A stretch of DNA of 64,000 bases from Salinimonas lutimaris (GTDB taxonomy: Bacteria > Pseudomonadota > Gammaproteobacteria > Enterobacterales > Alteromonadaceae): NCBI RefSeq assembly GCF_005222225.1, contig NZ_CP036536.1, positions 2,690,001-2,754,000 on the forward strand, read 5' to 3'. This document shows positions 1 to 9,707 of this stretch, in pieces. Position 1 is the first letter of the stretch. The number at the start of each line of letters is the position of its first letter. Under the pieces are notes generated by a model. That model saw only the letters and a list, made by a program, of their open reading frames with translations. It made no database searches and was not told the DNA's origin. Both the position numbers and the translations under genes were made by a program.

Positions 1-293
1 CAGCTGTCGATGAGCCGGTGCAGGATCTTATGAATACCCTGCATCACACTGTGTTTGACGCCCTGCTGTGGTTTATCGGGCTGCATATCGCAGCCATACT
101 GTTTTATACCGTGATAAAAAAGCAGCGTCTGGTACCGGCGATGGTACACGGTCGCAAACACACTGAAGCCGCACCGGTTGGCTCATCGAAATTGTTACTG
201 GCAGTTATTCTGGCATTGCTGGCAGCTGGCCTGACTTATTATCTGGTGGAGATAGCACCACCTGAGGCGCCCGCTCAGGAGGTGTATTACTAA
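1..293 (+). CDS. Cytochrome b561-type membrane protein, C-terminal fragment
   Basis: This reading frame is open from the left edge and ends at TAA 291-293, so it is the C-terminal part of a gene starting outside the window. About 96 residues are visible. They include two hydrophobic segments, one containing LLWFIGLHIAAILFY with a histidine that fits a haem b ligand, and a last one near LLLAVILALLAAGLTYYL. This pattern fits the end of a cytochrome b561/hydrogenase-type b cytochrome that passes electrons across the inner membrane. A GTG at 18 is internal and probably not the start. The family is inferred from the membrane pattern, since the diagnostic N-terminal histidines are not in view. Confidence 0.6.
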   Translation, partial: AVDEPVQDLMNTLHHTVFDALLWFIGLHIAAILFYTVIKKQRLVPAMVHGRKHTEAAPVGSSKLLLAVILALLAAGLTYYLVEIAPPEAPAQEVYY

Positions 294-304
294 AAGACGT
301 TAAT

Positions 305-340
305 GATGCCCGGCATTGACGCTAATGCGCCGGGCTTTTG
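305..340 (+). terminator. Rho-independent terminator after the cytochrome b gene
   Basis: Arms GCCCGGC (308-314) and GCCGGGC (329-335) pair, with an inner CATT/AATG extension, followed by TTTT. It lies 15 bases after the cytochrome stop codon. Confidence 0.7.
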
Positions 341-355
341 ACCCGGCCTGCAATG

Positions 356-832
356 TTAATTGGCAAAGGCCTGGGTTTCCCACAGGGGCACTGTCGACAA
401 GCTGTGTTTAAAACTGCCTGAGGTTTCTTTTGTACTGTAAGACAGGTAAATCAGTGTTTTTGAGCCCGGATCGTAAATACGGCGCAGCTTCATGTTTTTG
501 AAAAAGACACTTTTCGACTTTCTGAAAATTACTTCGCCCGAGGCCGATGAGTCAATATTTTCCAGCATCTGCGCGGTAATCGGACCAGTCTGGCGGCAGG
601 CGATGGCGCTGTCTGACGGATCGGACAAATCCAGGTTCGCCTCAATACTGGATATATGACAGGTTACGCCGGTGACAACCGGGTCCTGCAAAGCGTCAAT
701 TTTAATGTCTTTGGTGGTAAATAAACCCAGCGATACATCGCCCACTTCGTTGTCGCTACAACCGCCCAGTAATCCCATTACCGAAATTACCGCCAGTCCC
801 CCAATTACTTTTAAACCCGATGTTTTACGCAT
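356..832 (-). CDS. creA: CreA-family periplasmic lipoprotein
   Basis: This is a 158-residue protein with a lipoprotein signal: a basic N-terminus, a hydrophobic stretch, and the lipobox LLGGC with Cys25. The mature part has the CreA layout, with GDVSLGLFTTKDIKIDA, the VTGVTCHIS region with one cysteine, the second cysteine in SAIACRQTG, and the DPGSKTLIYLSYSTK block near the C-terminus. CreA proteins are widespread, small and conserved, with no established biochemical function. In E. coli the gene neighbours creBCD, but here there is no two-component pair beside it. It lies downstream of prpE on the same strand, separated from it by a terminator, so it is probably transcribed alone. Confidence 0.85.
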   Translation of the reverse strand: MRKTSGLKVIGGLAVISVMGLLGGCSDNEVGDVSLGLFTTKDIKIDALQDPVVTGVTCHISSIEANLDLSDPSDSAIACRQTGPITAQMLENIDSSASGEVIFRKSKSVFFKNMKLRRIYDPGSKTLIYLSYSTKETSGSFKHSLSTVPLWETQAFAN

Positions 833-856
833 GGTCCCTCTGTCATTTTATAAGCA

Positions 857-884
857 GAAAAAAGCGGGATGCGATCCCGCTAAG
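857..884 (-). terminator. Terminator after prpE
   Basis: Read on the minus strand, arms AGCGGGAT and ATCCCGCT with a 3-base loop are followed by a run of six T. It lies about 60 bases past the prpE stop codon. Confidence 0.8.
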
Positions 885-938
885 TTCCGGATACTGATGG
901 TTTTACTACGAAAAAAATGACAATTGGAGTCACTTTTG

Positions 939-2828
939 TCAACGTTTGACCAATCCTTGCTGGTACATGGCCTGCTGAATCTGAGTGACGGCATCAGGAT
1001 CATCGATGGTCGAAGGAACCGACAGAGGCGCATCCCGGGCTATCTGACGCAGCAGCTTACGCAGGATTTTACCTGAACGGGTTTTAGGCAGCCGGGGCAC
1101 CACTACCGCACGCTTAAAGCTCGCTACCGGGCCGAGTTGTTGACGTACCCGTGCCACAAGTTCCTGCTGTAGCACCGCCTCGTCGATGACAACCCCGTCC
1201 TTGAGCAAAACCAGTCCAACCGGGATTTGCCCTTTCAGTGCATCGTCTATACCGATAACAGTACATTCTGCCACCGCCTCATGACCAGCCAGAATCTCTT
1301 CCATTTCTCCGGTGGAAAGCCGGTGTCCGGCCACATTGATGACATCATCCGTGCGTCCCATAATGTACACATAGCCTTGTTCATCCTGGTAGCCGCCATC
1401 CCCTGAGGTGTAGTACCCGGGATACTGCTGCAGATAGCTTTGCTGAAACCGGTCGTCATCCTGCCACAGGGTTGGCAGACAACCCGGCGGTAACGGCAGT
1501 TTAATCGCAATGGCGCCATGCTCTCCTGGTGAAACTGGTTGCCCCTGTCCGTCCAGTACCTGCACACGGTAACCGGGTACGGCAAAGGTTGAAGAGCCAG
1601 GTTTTACTGCATAATCCCCCAGCCCCAGGGGGTTGGCACATATGGGCCAGCCTGTTTCCGTCTGCCACCAGTGGTCAATAACCGGTTTTTTAGTGTGCTC
1701 GCAGGCCCAGGCGTAGGTAGCCGGGTCAAGCCGTTCTCCGGCCATAAAGACAGCATTGAGTGAAGACAAGGCATCAGGTGGCAGTAACCGGGCACAGGGA
1801 TCAGCTTTGCGGATGGCCCGAAAAGCTGTGGGCGCGGCAAACAGTACATTAACCTGATATGCTTTTACTACCCGCCAGAATGCGCCGGCATCCGGGGTGT
1901 TCACTGGTTTACCCTCAAACATCACCGTGGTGGCACCAAAGATAAGCGGACCGTAAACAATATAGGAATGCCCGACTACCCAGCCCACATCCGACGCCGC
2001 CCAGAACACATCGCCGGGCTTGAGGTTATAGACTGCTGCCAGTGAATAATTCAGGGCCACAGCGTGACCGCCATTGTCCCTGACCACGCCTTTGGGCTTG
2101 CCGGTGGTACCAGAGGTATACAGAATATAAAGTGGGTCCGTGGCACTGACAGATACGCAGACGGTTTCCGGCGCTGCCGCCATTGCCACATCCCAGTCGA
2201 TATCCCGGGCATGATGTAAGTCAGCCTGTAACTGTTGACGTTGATAAACAATACAACTTTCAACCGGATGACTGGTCATATCCATGGCGGCATCAACCAA
2301 AGGCTTGTAGGCGATGATTCGCTCGGCTTCGATTCCGCATGAGGCGGTCACAATCAGTTTAGGTCTGGCATCATCGATACGCACCGCCAGCTCTCTGGGC
2401 GCAAATCCGCCAAACACCACCGAGTGGATAGCGCCCAGCCGGGCACACGCGAGCATCGCAATAGCAGCCTGCGGGATCATGGGCATATAGATCACCACCC
2501 GGTCTCCCTTACTCACGCCCCGGGTGGTCAGTACACCGGCAAACCGGCTGACCTCCTCTAACAATTGCTGGTAGGTGTAACGGATCTTATGCCCGGTCAC
2601 CGGTGAGTCCCAGATAAGCGCGGTCTGCTCTCCGCGGCCCTTTTCAACGTGACTGTCCAGAGCCAGAAAACAGGTATTAAGCTGACCGTCGGCAAACCAG
2701 ACAGACTTGCCCTGATGCTGGCTCAGTGCCTGTTGCGGTGGTACGAACCAGTTGAGTTTCAGAGCCTGCTGTAACCAGAACTCATTCGGGTGGTCCTGCG
2801 CCTGTTGATAGTGGTCATGATATGTCAT
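939..2828 (-). CDS. prpE: Propionyl-CoA synthetase (propionate-CoA ligase)
   Basis: This AMP-forming acyl-CoA synthetase activates propionate with ATP and CoA to give propionyl-CoA in the cytoplasm. At 629 residues it matches PrpE (about 628) rather than Acs (about 650). The adenylate-forming motif YTSGTTGKPKGV near residue 235 runs straight into VRDNGGHAVAL, which is typical of PrpE. WWQTETGWP follows mid-protein, and the C-terminal PKTRSGKILRK carries the catalytic and acetylatable lysine near residue 590. The start is supported by AGGA ten bases upstream. The other prp genes (methylcitrate cycle) are not adjacent, so it appears to stand alone. The nearby crbS/crbR pair is of the type that controls acyl-CoA synthetase genes in relatives, a possible regulatory link. 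Confidence 0.9.
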   Translation of the reverse strand: MTYHDHYQQAQDHPNEFWLQQALKLNWFVPPQQALSQHQGKSVWFADGQLNTCFLALDSHVEKGRGEQTALIWDSPVTGHKIRYTYQQLLEEVSRFAGVLTTRGVSKGDRVVIYMPMIPQAAIAMLACARLGAIHSVVFGGFAPRELAVRIDDARPKLIVTASCGIEAERIIAYKPLVDAAMDMTSHPVESCIVYQRQQLQADLHHARDIDWDVAMAAAPETVCVSVSATDPLYILYTSGTTGKPKGVVRDNGGHAVALNYSLAAVYNLKPGDVFWAASDVGWVVGHSYIVYGPLIFGATTVMFEGKPVNTPDAGAFWRVVKAYQVNVLFAAPTAFRAIRKADPCARLLPPDALSSLNAVFMAGERLDPATYAWACEHTKKPVIDHWWQTETGWPICANPLGLGDYAVKPGSSTFAVPGYRVQVLDGQGQPVSPGEHGAIAIKLPLPPGCLPTLWQDDDRFQQSYLQQYPGYYTSGDGGYQDEQGYVYIMGRTDDVINVAGHRLSTGEMEEILAGHEAVAECTVIGIDDALKGQIPVGLVLLKDGVVIDEAVLQQELVARVRQQLGPVASFKRAVVVPRLPKTRSGKILRKLLRQIARDAPLSVPSTIDDPDAVTQIQQAMYQQGLVKR

Positions 2829-2849
2829 GGTGGTGTGTCCTGTTGTCAG

Positions 2850-2870
2850 GCACGATGTAACCCATCGTGC
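2850..2870. promoter_or_regulatory. Palindrome upstream of prpE
   Basis: Arms GCACGATG and CATCGTGC are separated by 5 bases and lie 22 bases before the prpE start. There is no T-run on either side, so a protein-binding site or leader hairpin is more likely than a terminator. The regulator is unknown. Confidence 0.4.
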
Positions 2871-2939
2871 AAACTTTCATCACCACTTACAGTAGAGTAT
2901 TTTTCAGACACAGGGCATAAGACTTCAGCCTTATACCGG

Positions 2940-5441
2940 TTAACCGGTTTTACGGGTTTTGAGCACGCTTATCCAGTCATCCACCGGAATCGGTCTGGAC
3001 AGGAAGAATCCCTGAAAAATGTCGCAGCCGCGCTCGGTCAGGTACTGCAACTGAATGTCATTTTCAATCCCTTCGGCTACGGTACTCACGCCCATCGCCT
3101 GAGCCATATCGATAATGGTATTGACGATAGGCACATCCTCACCACTGATGTTTATTTCATCAACAAAGTAACGGTCAATTTTCAGCTCACTGATAGGCAA
3201 TTCTTTAAGGTAACTCAGGCTGGAATAGCCGGTGCCAAAATCATCAATTGAAAAGGCAAAGCCATAGGAAGACAGGGTATGCATGCGCTCGCGCACGATA
3301 CTGATTGCGGTTACCAGCGTGGTTTCGGTCAGTTCTAGCTGTAATTGTTCGGGCCTGACACCCCACTTTTCGACTATCTGCAATAACCGTTCACCAAAAT
3401 CGGCCTGGGCAATATGCCGCCCGCTGATATTCACGGCTATCCGGGTCGCAATCTGTTGATTGGCGCAATGGGCCAGAATACGGCAGGCCTCGTTTAACAC
3501 CCAGTAACCAATATCTACAATCACATCGCTTTCTTCGGCAATGGGGATAAACTCTGCCGGGCTGATAAAGCCCAGGGAAGCATGAGACCAGCGCAGCAGC
3601 GCCTCAGAGCAGACAACTCCGCCACTGGCGTCATACTGCGGCTGCAGAACCAGAAAGAATTCATTTTGCTCCATTGATGTCAGAAATGCCTGGCGAATCA
3701 GGTTATGACGTTCATAATCAGAAAAGCCGTTGCGGTCAAAGGCTATTTTACCCGCCAGCCCCTGGGCTTTTGCCCTGCCGCGGCCAAATTCCAGTATACC
3801 GACGACTTTTTCGTAACTGGCAATATGGGGCTCAATCACTGCAGATGATAACGAGGCACTGACCTGATGAGCCTGGCTATTAATATACATCTCGGCTAAT
3901 ACATCATTGTGCAGCAGCCATTCGGTTTCGTTGATAAGCTCGGCCATAGCTTTGTCCTGTCTGGCAAAGCCGTTGCTGTACAAAATAAAAAAACGATCCG
4001 CATGACCACGATAAATTCTGAACAGCGGCGAAATTGTTTTTTCAATCCTGGATGCCAGCTGCTGTAAAACAAAATCGCCGACATCCTTGCCCAGCATCAG
4101 ATTGAGCTGAGAAAACTTATCGATATCCATCAGCGCACAGTATATTTCCTGTCTGACATCACAGGTTTGCTCAAGCAGCTGCTTTACATCGCGCTCAAAC
4201 GACTTCAGATTAGGTAGCCCGGTCACCTCGTCATAGTAAGCCATACGATAGATTTCATCTGAAGCCTGCTTACGCTCGGTAATATCCCTTACTATCACCA
4301 CATATTGCTGAAAGTTGTCCTGCACGATTTCTGAGATGGACACTTCGATCGGAAAACGCTGTTTGTTGGCATGCAGGGCAACAGCCTGATGCATCGTCCC
4401 GCCCTTCCGGGTGATGCGTTTGATTTGCCGCACTGTATCCTGATGACTGAAAATATCCGGCATTACCGTACTGATATCCTCGCCCAGCAAATCAACCGGC
4501 TCATAGCCAAAGGTGGGCATAGCCGCATTATTCACGGTAATAATCATACCGGTGTCATCAACGGTCAGAACCGCATCGGTCAGATTATCTAAAATCGCTT
4601 TAAGATAAACCGTAAAGTTGTGCTCGGTGTCAGAAAGCCGGTGCTGTTCACTGACATCTTTAATGGTGCCGACCACCAGGTTGTTATCGCCCCTTCTGGC
4701 ACTGAAACGCGCCCAGCGCTGCTTACCTTTACCGGTCAGATAAAGCACTTCAGCATCGCCGGTCTCTTCGCCCTTCATCACCTGACCGATAAACAGTTTG
4801 AGTTGCATGCGGGAGGTGACCGGGAACGTAACCGGCCAGCGTAACGGATCGGTTTGACCGTTTTCGTAAATACCAAAAAAACGGAATGTTTGCGGCGACC
4901 ATTCAATCTGCTGACGATCGACATGATATAACCAGCCACCGGTTTGTGCAGCCAGGCTGATTTCTTCAAGCATCTGTTGGCGGTAAGCAGAATCGGCACT
5001 GGACTGATACAGCTGACGCAGGCTGTCGGCGACCATCAGTAAGGTATCATTGATGTGACGGTCAGCGCCTGACTGATTCAGCGCGCAGATAATCAGGCAA
5101 GTCTGGTCCTGCGAGCATTTCACCGGCAGTACAACCCAGCTTTGAACTTCAGCCGGACTCGCGGTGACCTGACCGGCCGGAATGAACGACACCACGCCGG
5201 CAGGCTGACCTGAGAACAGTGACACCAATCCGGTAAAATCCATTGGCTGCCAGGTTTTAGGCGTATTATCGGCAATCAGACAAAATTCGGCGCTGGCAGA
5301 TTCAGGGGAAGTACTGGCATTCTGACTTGTGAGCCAACAGCCACTGACTGATGGCAACTGACTGATAACCCGCATCAGTGAACTCAGTTTGTCTGAAAAA
5401 CAGTATTGAGGATATACCACGACCCCATCTAACTGCTTCAT
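2940..5441 (-). CDS. PAS-GGDEF-EAL protein, probable c-di-GMP phosphodiesterase
   Basis: This 833-residue cytoplasmic signalling protein has a variable N-terminus, PAS folds (one near 280-390 containing ILDNLTDAVLTVDDTGMI and followed by a PAC region ending VRDITERKQ), a GGDEF-like domain and a C-terminal EAL domain. The EAL motif is intact (SEALLRWSH, near 611), as are DDFGTGYSSLSYL and LKIDR, so phosphodiesterase activity is expected. The GGDEF signature is replaced by RGHADRF near 478, so diguanylate cyclase activity is unlikely and this domain may only sense GTP. No membrane segment was seen. It is transcribed alone, with GGAGG eight bases before the ATG. The signal sensed by the PAS domains is unknown. 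Confidence 0.9.
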   Translation of the reverse strand: MKQLDGVVVYPQYCFSDKLSSLMRVISQLPSVSGCWLTSQNASTSPESASAEFCLIADNTPKTWQPMDFTGLVSLFSGQPAGVVSFIPAGQVTASPAEVQSWVVLPVKCSQDQTCLIICALNQSGADRHINDTLLMVADSLRQLYQSSADSAYRQQMLEEISLAAQTGGWLYHVDRQQIEWSPQTFRFFGIYENGQTDPLRWPVTFPVTSRMQLKLFIGQVMKGEETGDAEVLYLTGKGKQRWARFSARRGDNNLVVGTIKDVSEQHRLSDTEHNFTVYLKAILDNLTDAVLTVDDTGMIITVNNAAMPTFGYEPVDLLGEDISTVMPDIFSHQDTVRQIKRITRKGGTMHQAVALHANKQRFPIEVSISEIVQDNFQQYVVIVRDITERKQASDEIYRMAYYDEVTGLPNLKSFERDVKQLLEQTCDVRQEIYCALMDIDKFSQLNLMLGKDVGDFVLQQLASRIEKTISPLFRIYRGHADRFFILYSNGFARQDKAMAELINETEWLLHNDVLAEMYINSQAHQVSASLSSAVIEPHIASYEKVVGILEFGRGRAKAQGLAGKIAFDRNGFSDYERHNLIRQAFLTSMEQNEFFLVLQPQYDASGGVVCSEALLRWSHASLGFISPAEFIPIAEESDVIVDIGYWVLNEACRILAHCANQQIATRIAVNISGRHIAQADFGERLLQIVEKWGVRPEQLQLELTETTLVTAISIVRERMHTLSSYGFAFSIDDFGTGYSSLSYLKELPISELKIDRYFVDEINISGEDVPIVNTIIDMAQAMGVSTVAEGIENDIQLQYLTERGCDIFQGFFLSRPIPVDDWISVLKTRKTG

Positions 5442-5741
5442 TAATACTCCTCCCTATCCTGACATAACCCTGAACCCCGGAATCCGATTACCGGTGATAA
5501 GTCGCCATATATGGCAACTTTCTTATAAAACGTAGACGAAAGTTGAATTCAGCGCAAAAAAATCCTGCAGTCGCCTGACCGCATGACTGTAAATAATTTT
5601 ATTTATTTTTTCTTTGTGAGGATTACGGCTACTGCCGCAGAAAGTTTAGTGTTTGCGACGAAGTGCAGGCCTCAATCACGGTCAGTGGATGAAAAAGCAC
5701 GACAAAGCCTTCAGTAGGGCTTTGCCGGCTAGTTAGCAGAA
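5442..5741. other. Intergenic stretch between cytochrome c' and GGDEF-EAL genes
   Basis: This 300-base stretch has no gene. It contains the perfect 12-base palindrome GCCATATATGGC (5504-5515), about 60 bases upstream of the GGDEF-EAL start and a possible operator, and a terminator hairpin near its left end in coordinate order of the minus-strand cytochrome gene (5703-5724). Confidence 0.5.
5695..5724 (-). terminator. Terminator after the cytochrome c'-like gene
   Basis: On the minus strand CAAAGCC and GGCTTTG arms form a hairpin about 18 bases past the stop, followed shortly by a T-rich stretch. Confidence 0.55.
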
Positions 5742-6218
5742 TTACTCTTTATAGTCATCATGGCAGGACTTACAGCTGGCCCCTACTTTGCCGATGGCTT
5801 TTTTATACAGACTTTCGTCGCCGGTTTGCGCAGCAGACTGCAAATTTACCGCAGCTGTTTTCAAATCTGCAATTTTAGCCTGCACATCATCAAACTGGTC
5901 CCAGATGACAGGGCGGGCTTCAGTGCTGACATCAAACTTGCTGGTATCGACCTGTAAATAGTCGGATAGCATGGCGGCCAGCTGCTCTATCCGCATTCCG
6001 TTTGTCTGCATCACCTGTGGATCATAGGCAATAGCCCCTTTAGCCATGCCACCTAACGGGGCCATGTTGCTTTTTATCAGCTGAAAAACCGACTGCCGGT
6101 ATTCGGTATAGGCTTCGGCGTGCTTTTTATTCATCGCAGGTGTTGGCTCAGCAGCCATCGCGCACGACAGGCTGCTCAGGCTCAGGGCAATAATCAGGGT
6201 CTTTAAGGCAAATGTCAT
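5742..6218 (-). CDS. Cytochrome c'-like periplasmic haem protein
   Basis: This 158-residue protein has a cleavable signal peptide (about 1-22, ending CAMAAEP), a helical body, and a single C-terminal haem-binding motif CKSCH (Cys149, Cys152, His153) five residues before the end. Low size, all-helical composition and a CxxCH at the extreme C-terminus are the hallmarks of cytochrome c' (cytochrome c prime) proteins, four-helix bundles that bind NO or CO or shuttle electrons in the periplasm. It is a single-gene unit between a terminator and the dnaJ terminator. Its partner is not visible in the neighbourhood. Confidence 0.85.
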   Translation of the reverse strand: MTFALKTLIIALSLSSLSCAMAAEPTPAMNKKHAEAYTEYRQSVFQLIKSNMAPLGGMAKGAIAYDPQVMQTNGMRIEQLAAMLSDYLQVDTSKFDVSTEARPVIWDQFDDVQAKIADLKTAAVNLQSAAQTGDESLYKKAIGKVGASCKSCHDDYKE

Positions 6219-6315
6219 GCTCTCTCCGTTGATAGGTATCAGTGGTGTACGGTTGGTTTAATTTTGCACACTTTAAGACTAAAGACCATGCTTGTTTGTC
6301 ATTTAATGCTAAAAG

Positions 6316-6352
6316 TAAAAAACCCCCTGTCTTTGCAGACAGAGGGTTTTTA
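6316..6352 (-). terminator. Terminator after dnaJ (bidirectional)
   Basis: A stem of about ten pairs with one mismatch (CCCCCTGTCT with AGACAGAGGG) is flanked by A and T runs on both sides. It lies about 25 bases past the dnaJ stop. Confidence 0.85.
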
Positions 6353-6376
6353 AACGCAGTATTGATGATGCTAAGA

Positions 6377-7507
6377 CTAGTTGGTCAGATCATCAAAAAA
6401 CTTTTTCACACCATCAAAAAAGCCCTGCTCTTTTGGACGATGCTTTGCTTTTTCGTCGCCCATCGAGTCATCCAGTTCTTTTAGCAGTTCTTTTTGACGG
6501 CTGGACAGGTTCACCGGTGTCTCTACCACAACCTTACACATCAGATCGCCAGTAGCGCCACTGCGCACCGATTTCACTCCTTTACCACGCAGACGGAACA
6601 TACGGCCTGTCTGGGTTTCAGGTGCTACTTTCAGTTTCACTTTACCATCAAGCGTGGGCACCTGCAGTTCGCCGCCTAGTGCCGCAGTAGTAAAGCTAAG
6701 AGGGACTTCACAATACAGATTGCTACCATCACGGGTGAATATGTTGTGCTGGCGTACATGTACCTGCACGTACAAATCGCCGGCTGGTGCACCGGCTTCG
6801 CCTGCTTCACCCTCGCCGTTTAAGCGAATGCGGTCACCGGTATCCACACCGGCCGGTATTTTAACCGATAGGGTCTTGGTTTTCTCAACCCGGCCCTGAC
6901 CATGACAGCTGTTACACGGATCAGCAATAATCTTGCCGCGACCCGAACAGGTTGGACAAGTTTGCTGTACCGCAAAAAAGCCCTGACGCATCTGTACCTG
7001 ACCCTGACCATGACAGGTTGGACAAGTTTTTGGCGAGGTGCCTTTTTTCGCCCCGGAGCCATCACACACTTCACACCCGACCAGGGTGGGAACACGGATT
7101 TCTACATCTTTACCGCGTACAGCTTCCTCGAGTGACAATTCCAGATTATAACGCAGATCTGCACCCTGACGGGCGCGGGACTGACGGCCACCACGACCAC
7201 CGCCAAAGATATCCCCGAATACGTCGCCAAAGATATCGCCAAAGTCAGCGCCACCGCCGAAACCTGCACCACCACGGTTAGGATCGACACCCGCGTGGCC
7301 GTATTGGTCATAGGCAGCACGTTTCTGGTCGTCGGTCAGGATCTCGTAGGCTTCCTGAATTTCCTTAAATTTATCTTCCAGCGCTTTATCGCCCTGGGTG
7401 CGGTCGGGGTGATATTTCATCGCCATTTTCTTGTACGCTTTTTTAATTTCGCGTTCAGTGGCGCTTTTGTCTACCCCTAGCACTTCGTAGTAGTCACGTT
7501 TCGACAT
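6377..7507 (-). CDS. dnaJ: Co-chaperone DnaJ (Hsp40)
   Basis: DnaJ delivers unfolded proteins to DnaK and stimulates its ATPase in the cytoplasm. The 376 residues show the full type I layout: a J domain with HPD at 33-35, a Gly/Phe-rich linker ([20 protein letters not shown] region), four zinc-finger repeats ([32 protein letters not shown]), and two beta-sandwich substrate-binding domains. It is the last gene of the grpE-dnaK-dnaJ block on the minus strand, 174 bases after dnaK, so read-through from the heat-shock promoters upstream is expected. Confidence 0.98.
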   Translation of the reverse strand: MSKRDYYEVLGVDKSATEREIKKAYKKMAMKYHPDRTQGDKALEDKFKEIQEAYEILTDDQKRAAYDQYGHAGVDPNRGGAGFGGGADFGDIFGDVFGDIFGGGRGGRQSRARQGADLRYNLELSLEEAVRGKDVEIRVPTLVGCEVCDGSGAKKGTSPKTCPTCHGQGQVQMRQGFFAVQQTCPTCSGRGKIIADPCNSCHGQGRVEKTKTLSVKIPAGVDTGDRIRLNGEGEAGEAGAPAGDLYVQVHVRQHNIFTRDGSNLYCEVPLSFTTAALGGELQVPTLDGKVKLKVAPETQTGRMFRLRGKGVKSVRSGATGDLMCKVVVETPVNLSSRQKELLKELDDSMGDEKAKHRPKEQGFFDGVKKFFDDLTN

Positions 7508-7607
7508 ATCGCTTACTTTTCCTACTCGTTACCTCAAGTGCCTGATATGCTCACACACTTAAATATTCGTTAACTCTGCAAAAATTGCATCTTTCTTAAC
7601 ACAACAA

Positions 7608-7637
7608 AGGCGCAACAAGAAGGATCCTGCTGCGCCT
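7608..7637 (-). promoter_or_regulatory. Hairpin in the dnaK-dnaJ spacer
   Basis: AGGCGCA and TGCGCCT arms are separated by 16 bases between dnaK and dnaJ. Only three T follow on the minus strand, so it may attenuate rather than stop transcription, giving more DnaK than DnaJ. This role is an inference. Confidence 0.4.
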
Positions 7638-7681
7638 GGCTGTTATGTGGCTCCGGCTACATCCGAAGCCCGGACGACAGC

Positions 7682-9607
7682 TTACTTCTTATCGTCGTCT
7701 TTTACTTCTTCAAACTCAGCGTCAACAACATCGTCGTCGGCTTTCTTCTGAGTTTGTTCAGCACCGGCTTCAGCGCCGCCCTGAGCTTGTTGGTTAGCCT
7801 GAGCTGCTTCCATCAGTTTGCTGGACGCTTCAACCAGCTCCTGAGTTTTGGCTTCGATAGCTTCTTTATCTTCGCCTTTCGATACTGTTTCCAGTTCGCT
7901 CAGTGCCGCTTCAATAGGCGCTTTATCTTCAGCACTCAGTGCCTCGCCAACTTCTTCAAGTTGCTTACGTGTAGCGTGAATCATACCGTCAGCCTGGTTA
8001 CGTGCCTGAATCAGTTCTTCGAACTTCTTGTCAGAATCACGGTTAGCTTCTGCATCAGCTACCATTTTTTCGACTTCATCGTCGCTCAGACCAGAAGACG
8101 CTTTGATTGTGATCTTCTGCTCTTTGCCGGTGTCTTTATCTTTAGCAGACACATGCAGGATACCGTCAGCATCCAGATCCAGAGCAACTTCAATCTGAGG
8201 TACACCACGAGCAGCCGGGCGAATACCTTCTAAGTTAAACTGACCCAGAGACTTGTTACCAGCAGCTTGCTTACGCTCACCCTGCAGTACGTGTACGGTC
8301 ACTGCAGACTGGTTGTCTTCAGCCGTTGAGAAAGTTTGCGACTTCTTCGTTGGAATAGTCGTGTTCTTCTCAATCAGTGTGGTCATTACGCCACCCATTG
8401 TCTCGATACCCAGCGACAGAGGCGTAACGTCCAGCAGTAGCACGTCTTTAACGTCACCAGCCAGTACACCACCCTGGATTGCTGCACCAACAGCTACCGC
8501 TTCATCAGGGTTAACATCTTTACGCGGCTCTTTGCCGAAGAACTCAGTCACTGTTTTTTGTACCAGTGGCATACGAGTCTGACCACCCACCAGGATGATG
8601 TCGTTGATGTCACTTACTGACAGATCAGCATCAGCCAGTGCTTTTTTCACTGGTTCAAGCGACTTGGTTACCAACTCTTCTACCAAAGATTCAAGCTTGG
8701 CACGGGTTACTTTGATCGCCAGGTGCTTAGGACCAGTAGAATCAGCAGTGATGTACGGCAAATTTACTTCTGTTTGTTGAGCAGAAGACAGTTCAATCTT
8801 CGCTTTCTCACCGGCTTCTTTCAAACGTTGCATGGCCAGTGGATCTTTACGCAGGTCAATGCCCTGATCTTTCTTAAACTCGTCAACCAGGTAAGTGATC
8901 ATACGGTTGTCAAAGTCTTCACCACCTAAGTGCGTGTCACCGTTGGTCGCCAGTACTTCAAACGTATGCTCGCCATCTACCGCATCAATTTCGATGATAG
9001 AGATATCAAATGTACCACCACCTAAATCGTATACTGCAACAACGTTATCGCCTTTTTTCTTGTCCATACCGTAGGCAAGAGCGGCCGCTGTTGGCTCGTT
9101 GATAATACGCTTAACTTCAAGACCCGCGATACGACCAGCATCTTTGGTTGCCTGACGCTGAGAATCGTTGAAGTAGGCTGGTACAGTGATAACCGCAGCA
9201 GTCACTTCTTCACCCAGATAGTCTTCTGCGGTTTTCTTCATCTTTTTCAGTACTTCAGCAGAGATCTGCGGCGGCGCCATTTTTTCGCCTTTCGCTTCAA
9301 CCCATGCATCACCATTATCCGCACCTACAATTTTGTAAGGCATGATGTCGATGTCGCGCTGTACTTCGTCATCCTGAAAACGACGACCGATCAGTCGCTT
9401 GATCGCAAATAAGGTGTTTTCCGGGTTCGTCACTGCCTGACGTTTAGCAGCCTGACCTACCAGAGTCTCGCCATCATTTGTGTAAGCAATGATAGAAGGC
9501 GTGGTGCGATCGCCCTCGGCGTTTTCCACTACGCGAGGTTTGTCGCCGTCTAGAACTGCGACACATGAATTCGTTGTACCTAAATCGATACCGATGATTT
9601 TACCCAT
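7682..9607 (-). CDS. dnaK: Chaperone DnaK (Hsp70)
   Basis: This is the ATP-driven chaperone that binds exposed hydrophobic peptides. The 641 residues are full length. The N-terminal ATPase begins [16 protein letters not shown] and contains the Hsp70 signatures [13 protein letters not shown] and [15 protein letters not shown] linker reading [15 protein letters not shown] leads into the substrate-binding domain. The C-terminal lid ends in an acidic tail (EEVKDDDKK). It lies 100 bases after grpE, with its own sigma-32-like promoter in that gap. Confidence 0.99.
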   Translation of the reverse strand: MGKIIGIDLGTTNSCVAVLDGDKPRVVENAEGDRTTPSIIAYTNDGETLVGQAAKRQAVTNPENTLFAIKRLIGRRFQDDEVQRDIDIMPYKIVGADNGDAWVEAKGEKMAPPQISAEVLKKMKKTAEDYLGEEVTAAVITVPAYFNDSQRQATKDAGRIAGLEVKRIINEPTAAALAYGMDKKKGDNVVAVYDLGGGTFDISIIEIDAVDGEHTFEVLATNGDTHLGGEDFDNRMITYLVDEFKKDQGIDLRKDPLAMQRLKEAGEKAKIELSSAQQTEVNLPYITADSTGPKHLAIKVTRAKLESLVEELVTKSLEPVKKALADADLSVSDINDIILVGGQTRMPLVQKTVTEFFGKEPRKDVNPDEAVAVGAAIQGGVLAGDVKDVLLLDVTPLSLGIETMGGVMTTLIEKNTTIPTKKSQTFSTAEDNQSAVTVHVLQGERKQAAGNKSLGQFNLEGIRPAARGVPQIEVALDLDADGILHVSAKDKDTGKEQKITIKASSGLSDDEVEKMVADAEANRDSDKKFEELIQARNQADGMIHATRKQLEEVGEALSAEDKAPIEAALSELETVSKGEDKEAIEAKTQELVEASSKLMEAAQANQQAQGGAEAGAEQTQKKADDDVVDAEFEEVKDDDKK

Positions 9608-9648
9608 TACGTGTCTCCGAAACTTTAAACTTTAATTTCTGCACTTTT

Positions 9649-9676
9649 AGTGGGGTTATTCCCCCACTATTTCAAT
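9649..9676 (-). promoter_or_regulatory. Sigma-32-type promoter before dnaK, embedded in a hairpin
   Basis: On the minus strand ATTGAAA (-35, 9670-9676) is followed after 14 bases by CCCCACT (-10, 9649-9655), close to the heat-shock consensus CTTGAAA / CCCCATnT. The -10 is one arm of an inverted repeat, AGTGGGG / CCCCACT (9649-9668). Confidence 0.6.
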
Positions 9677-9707
9677 AGTTATTCGCAAAAAAACAAAAAT
9701 ACTTTGC

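Noticed and set aside
7754..8233. Long plus-strand open frame of 159 codons
   Set aside because: It lies antisense inside dnaK, whose codon pattern keeps the opposite frame open. It has no ribosome site or recognisable domain.
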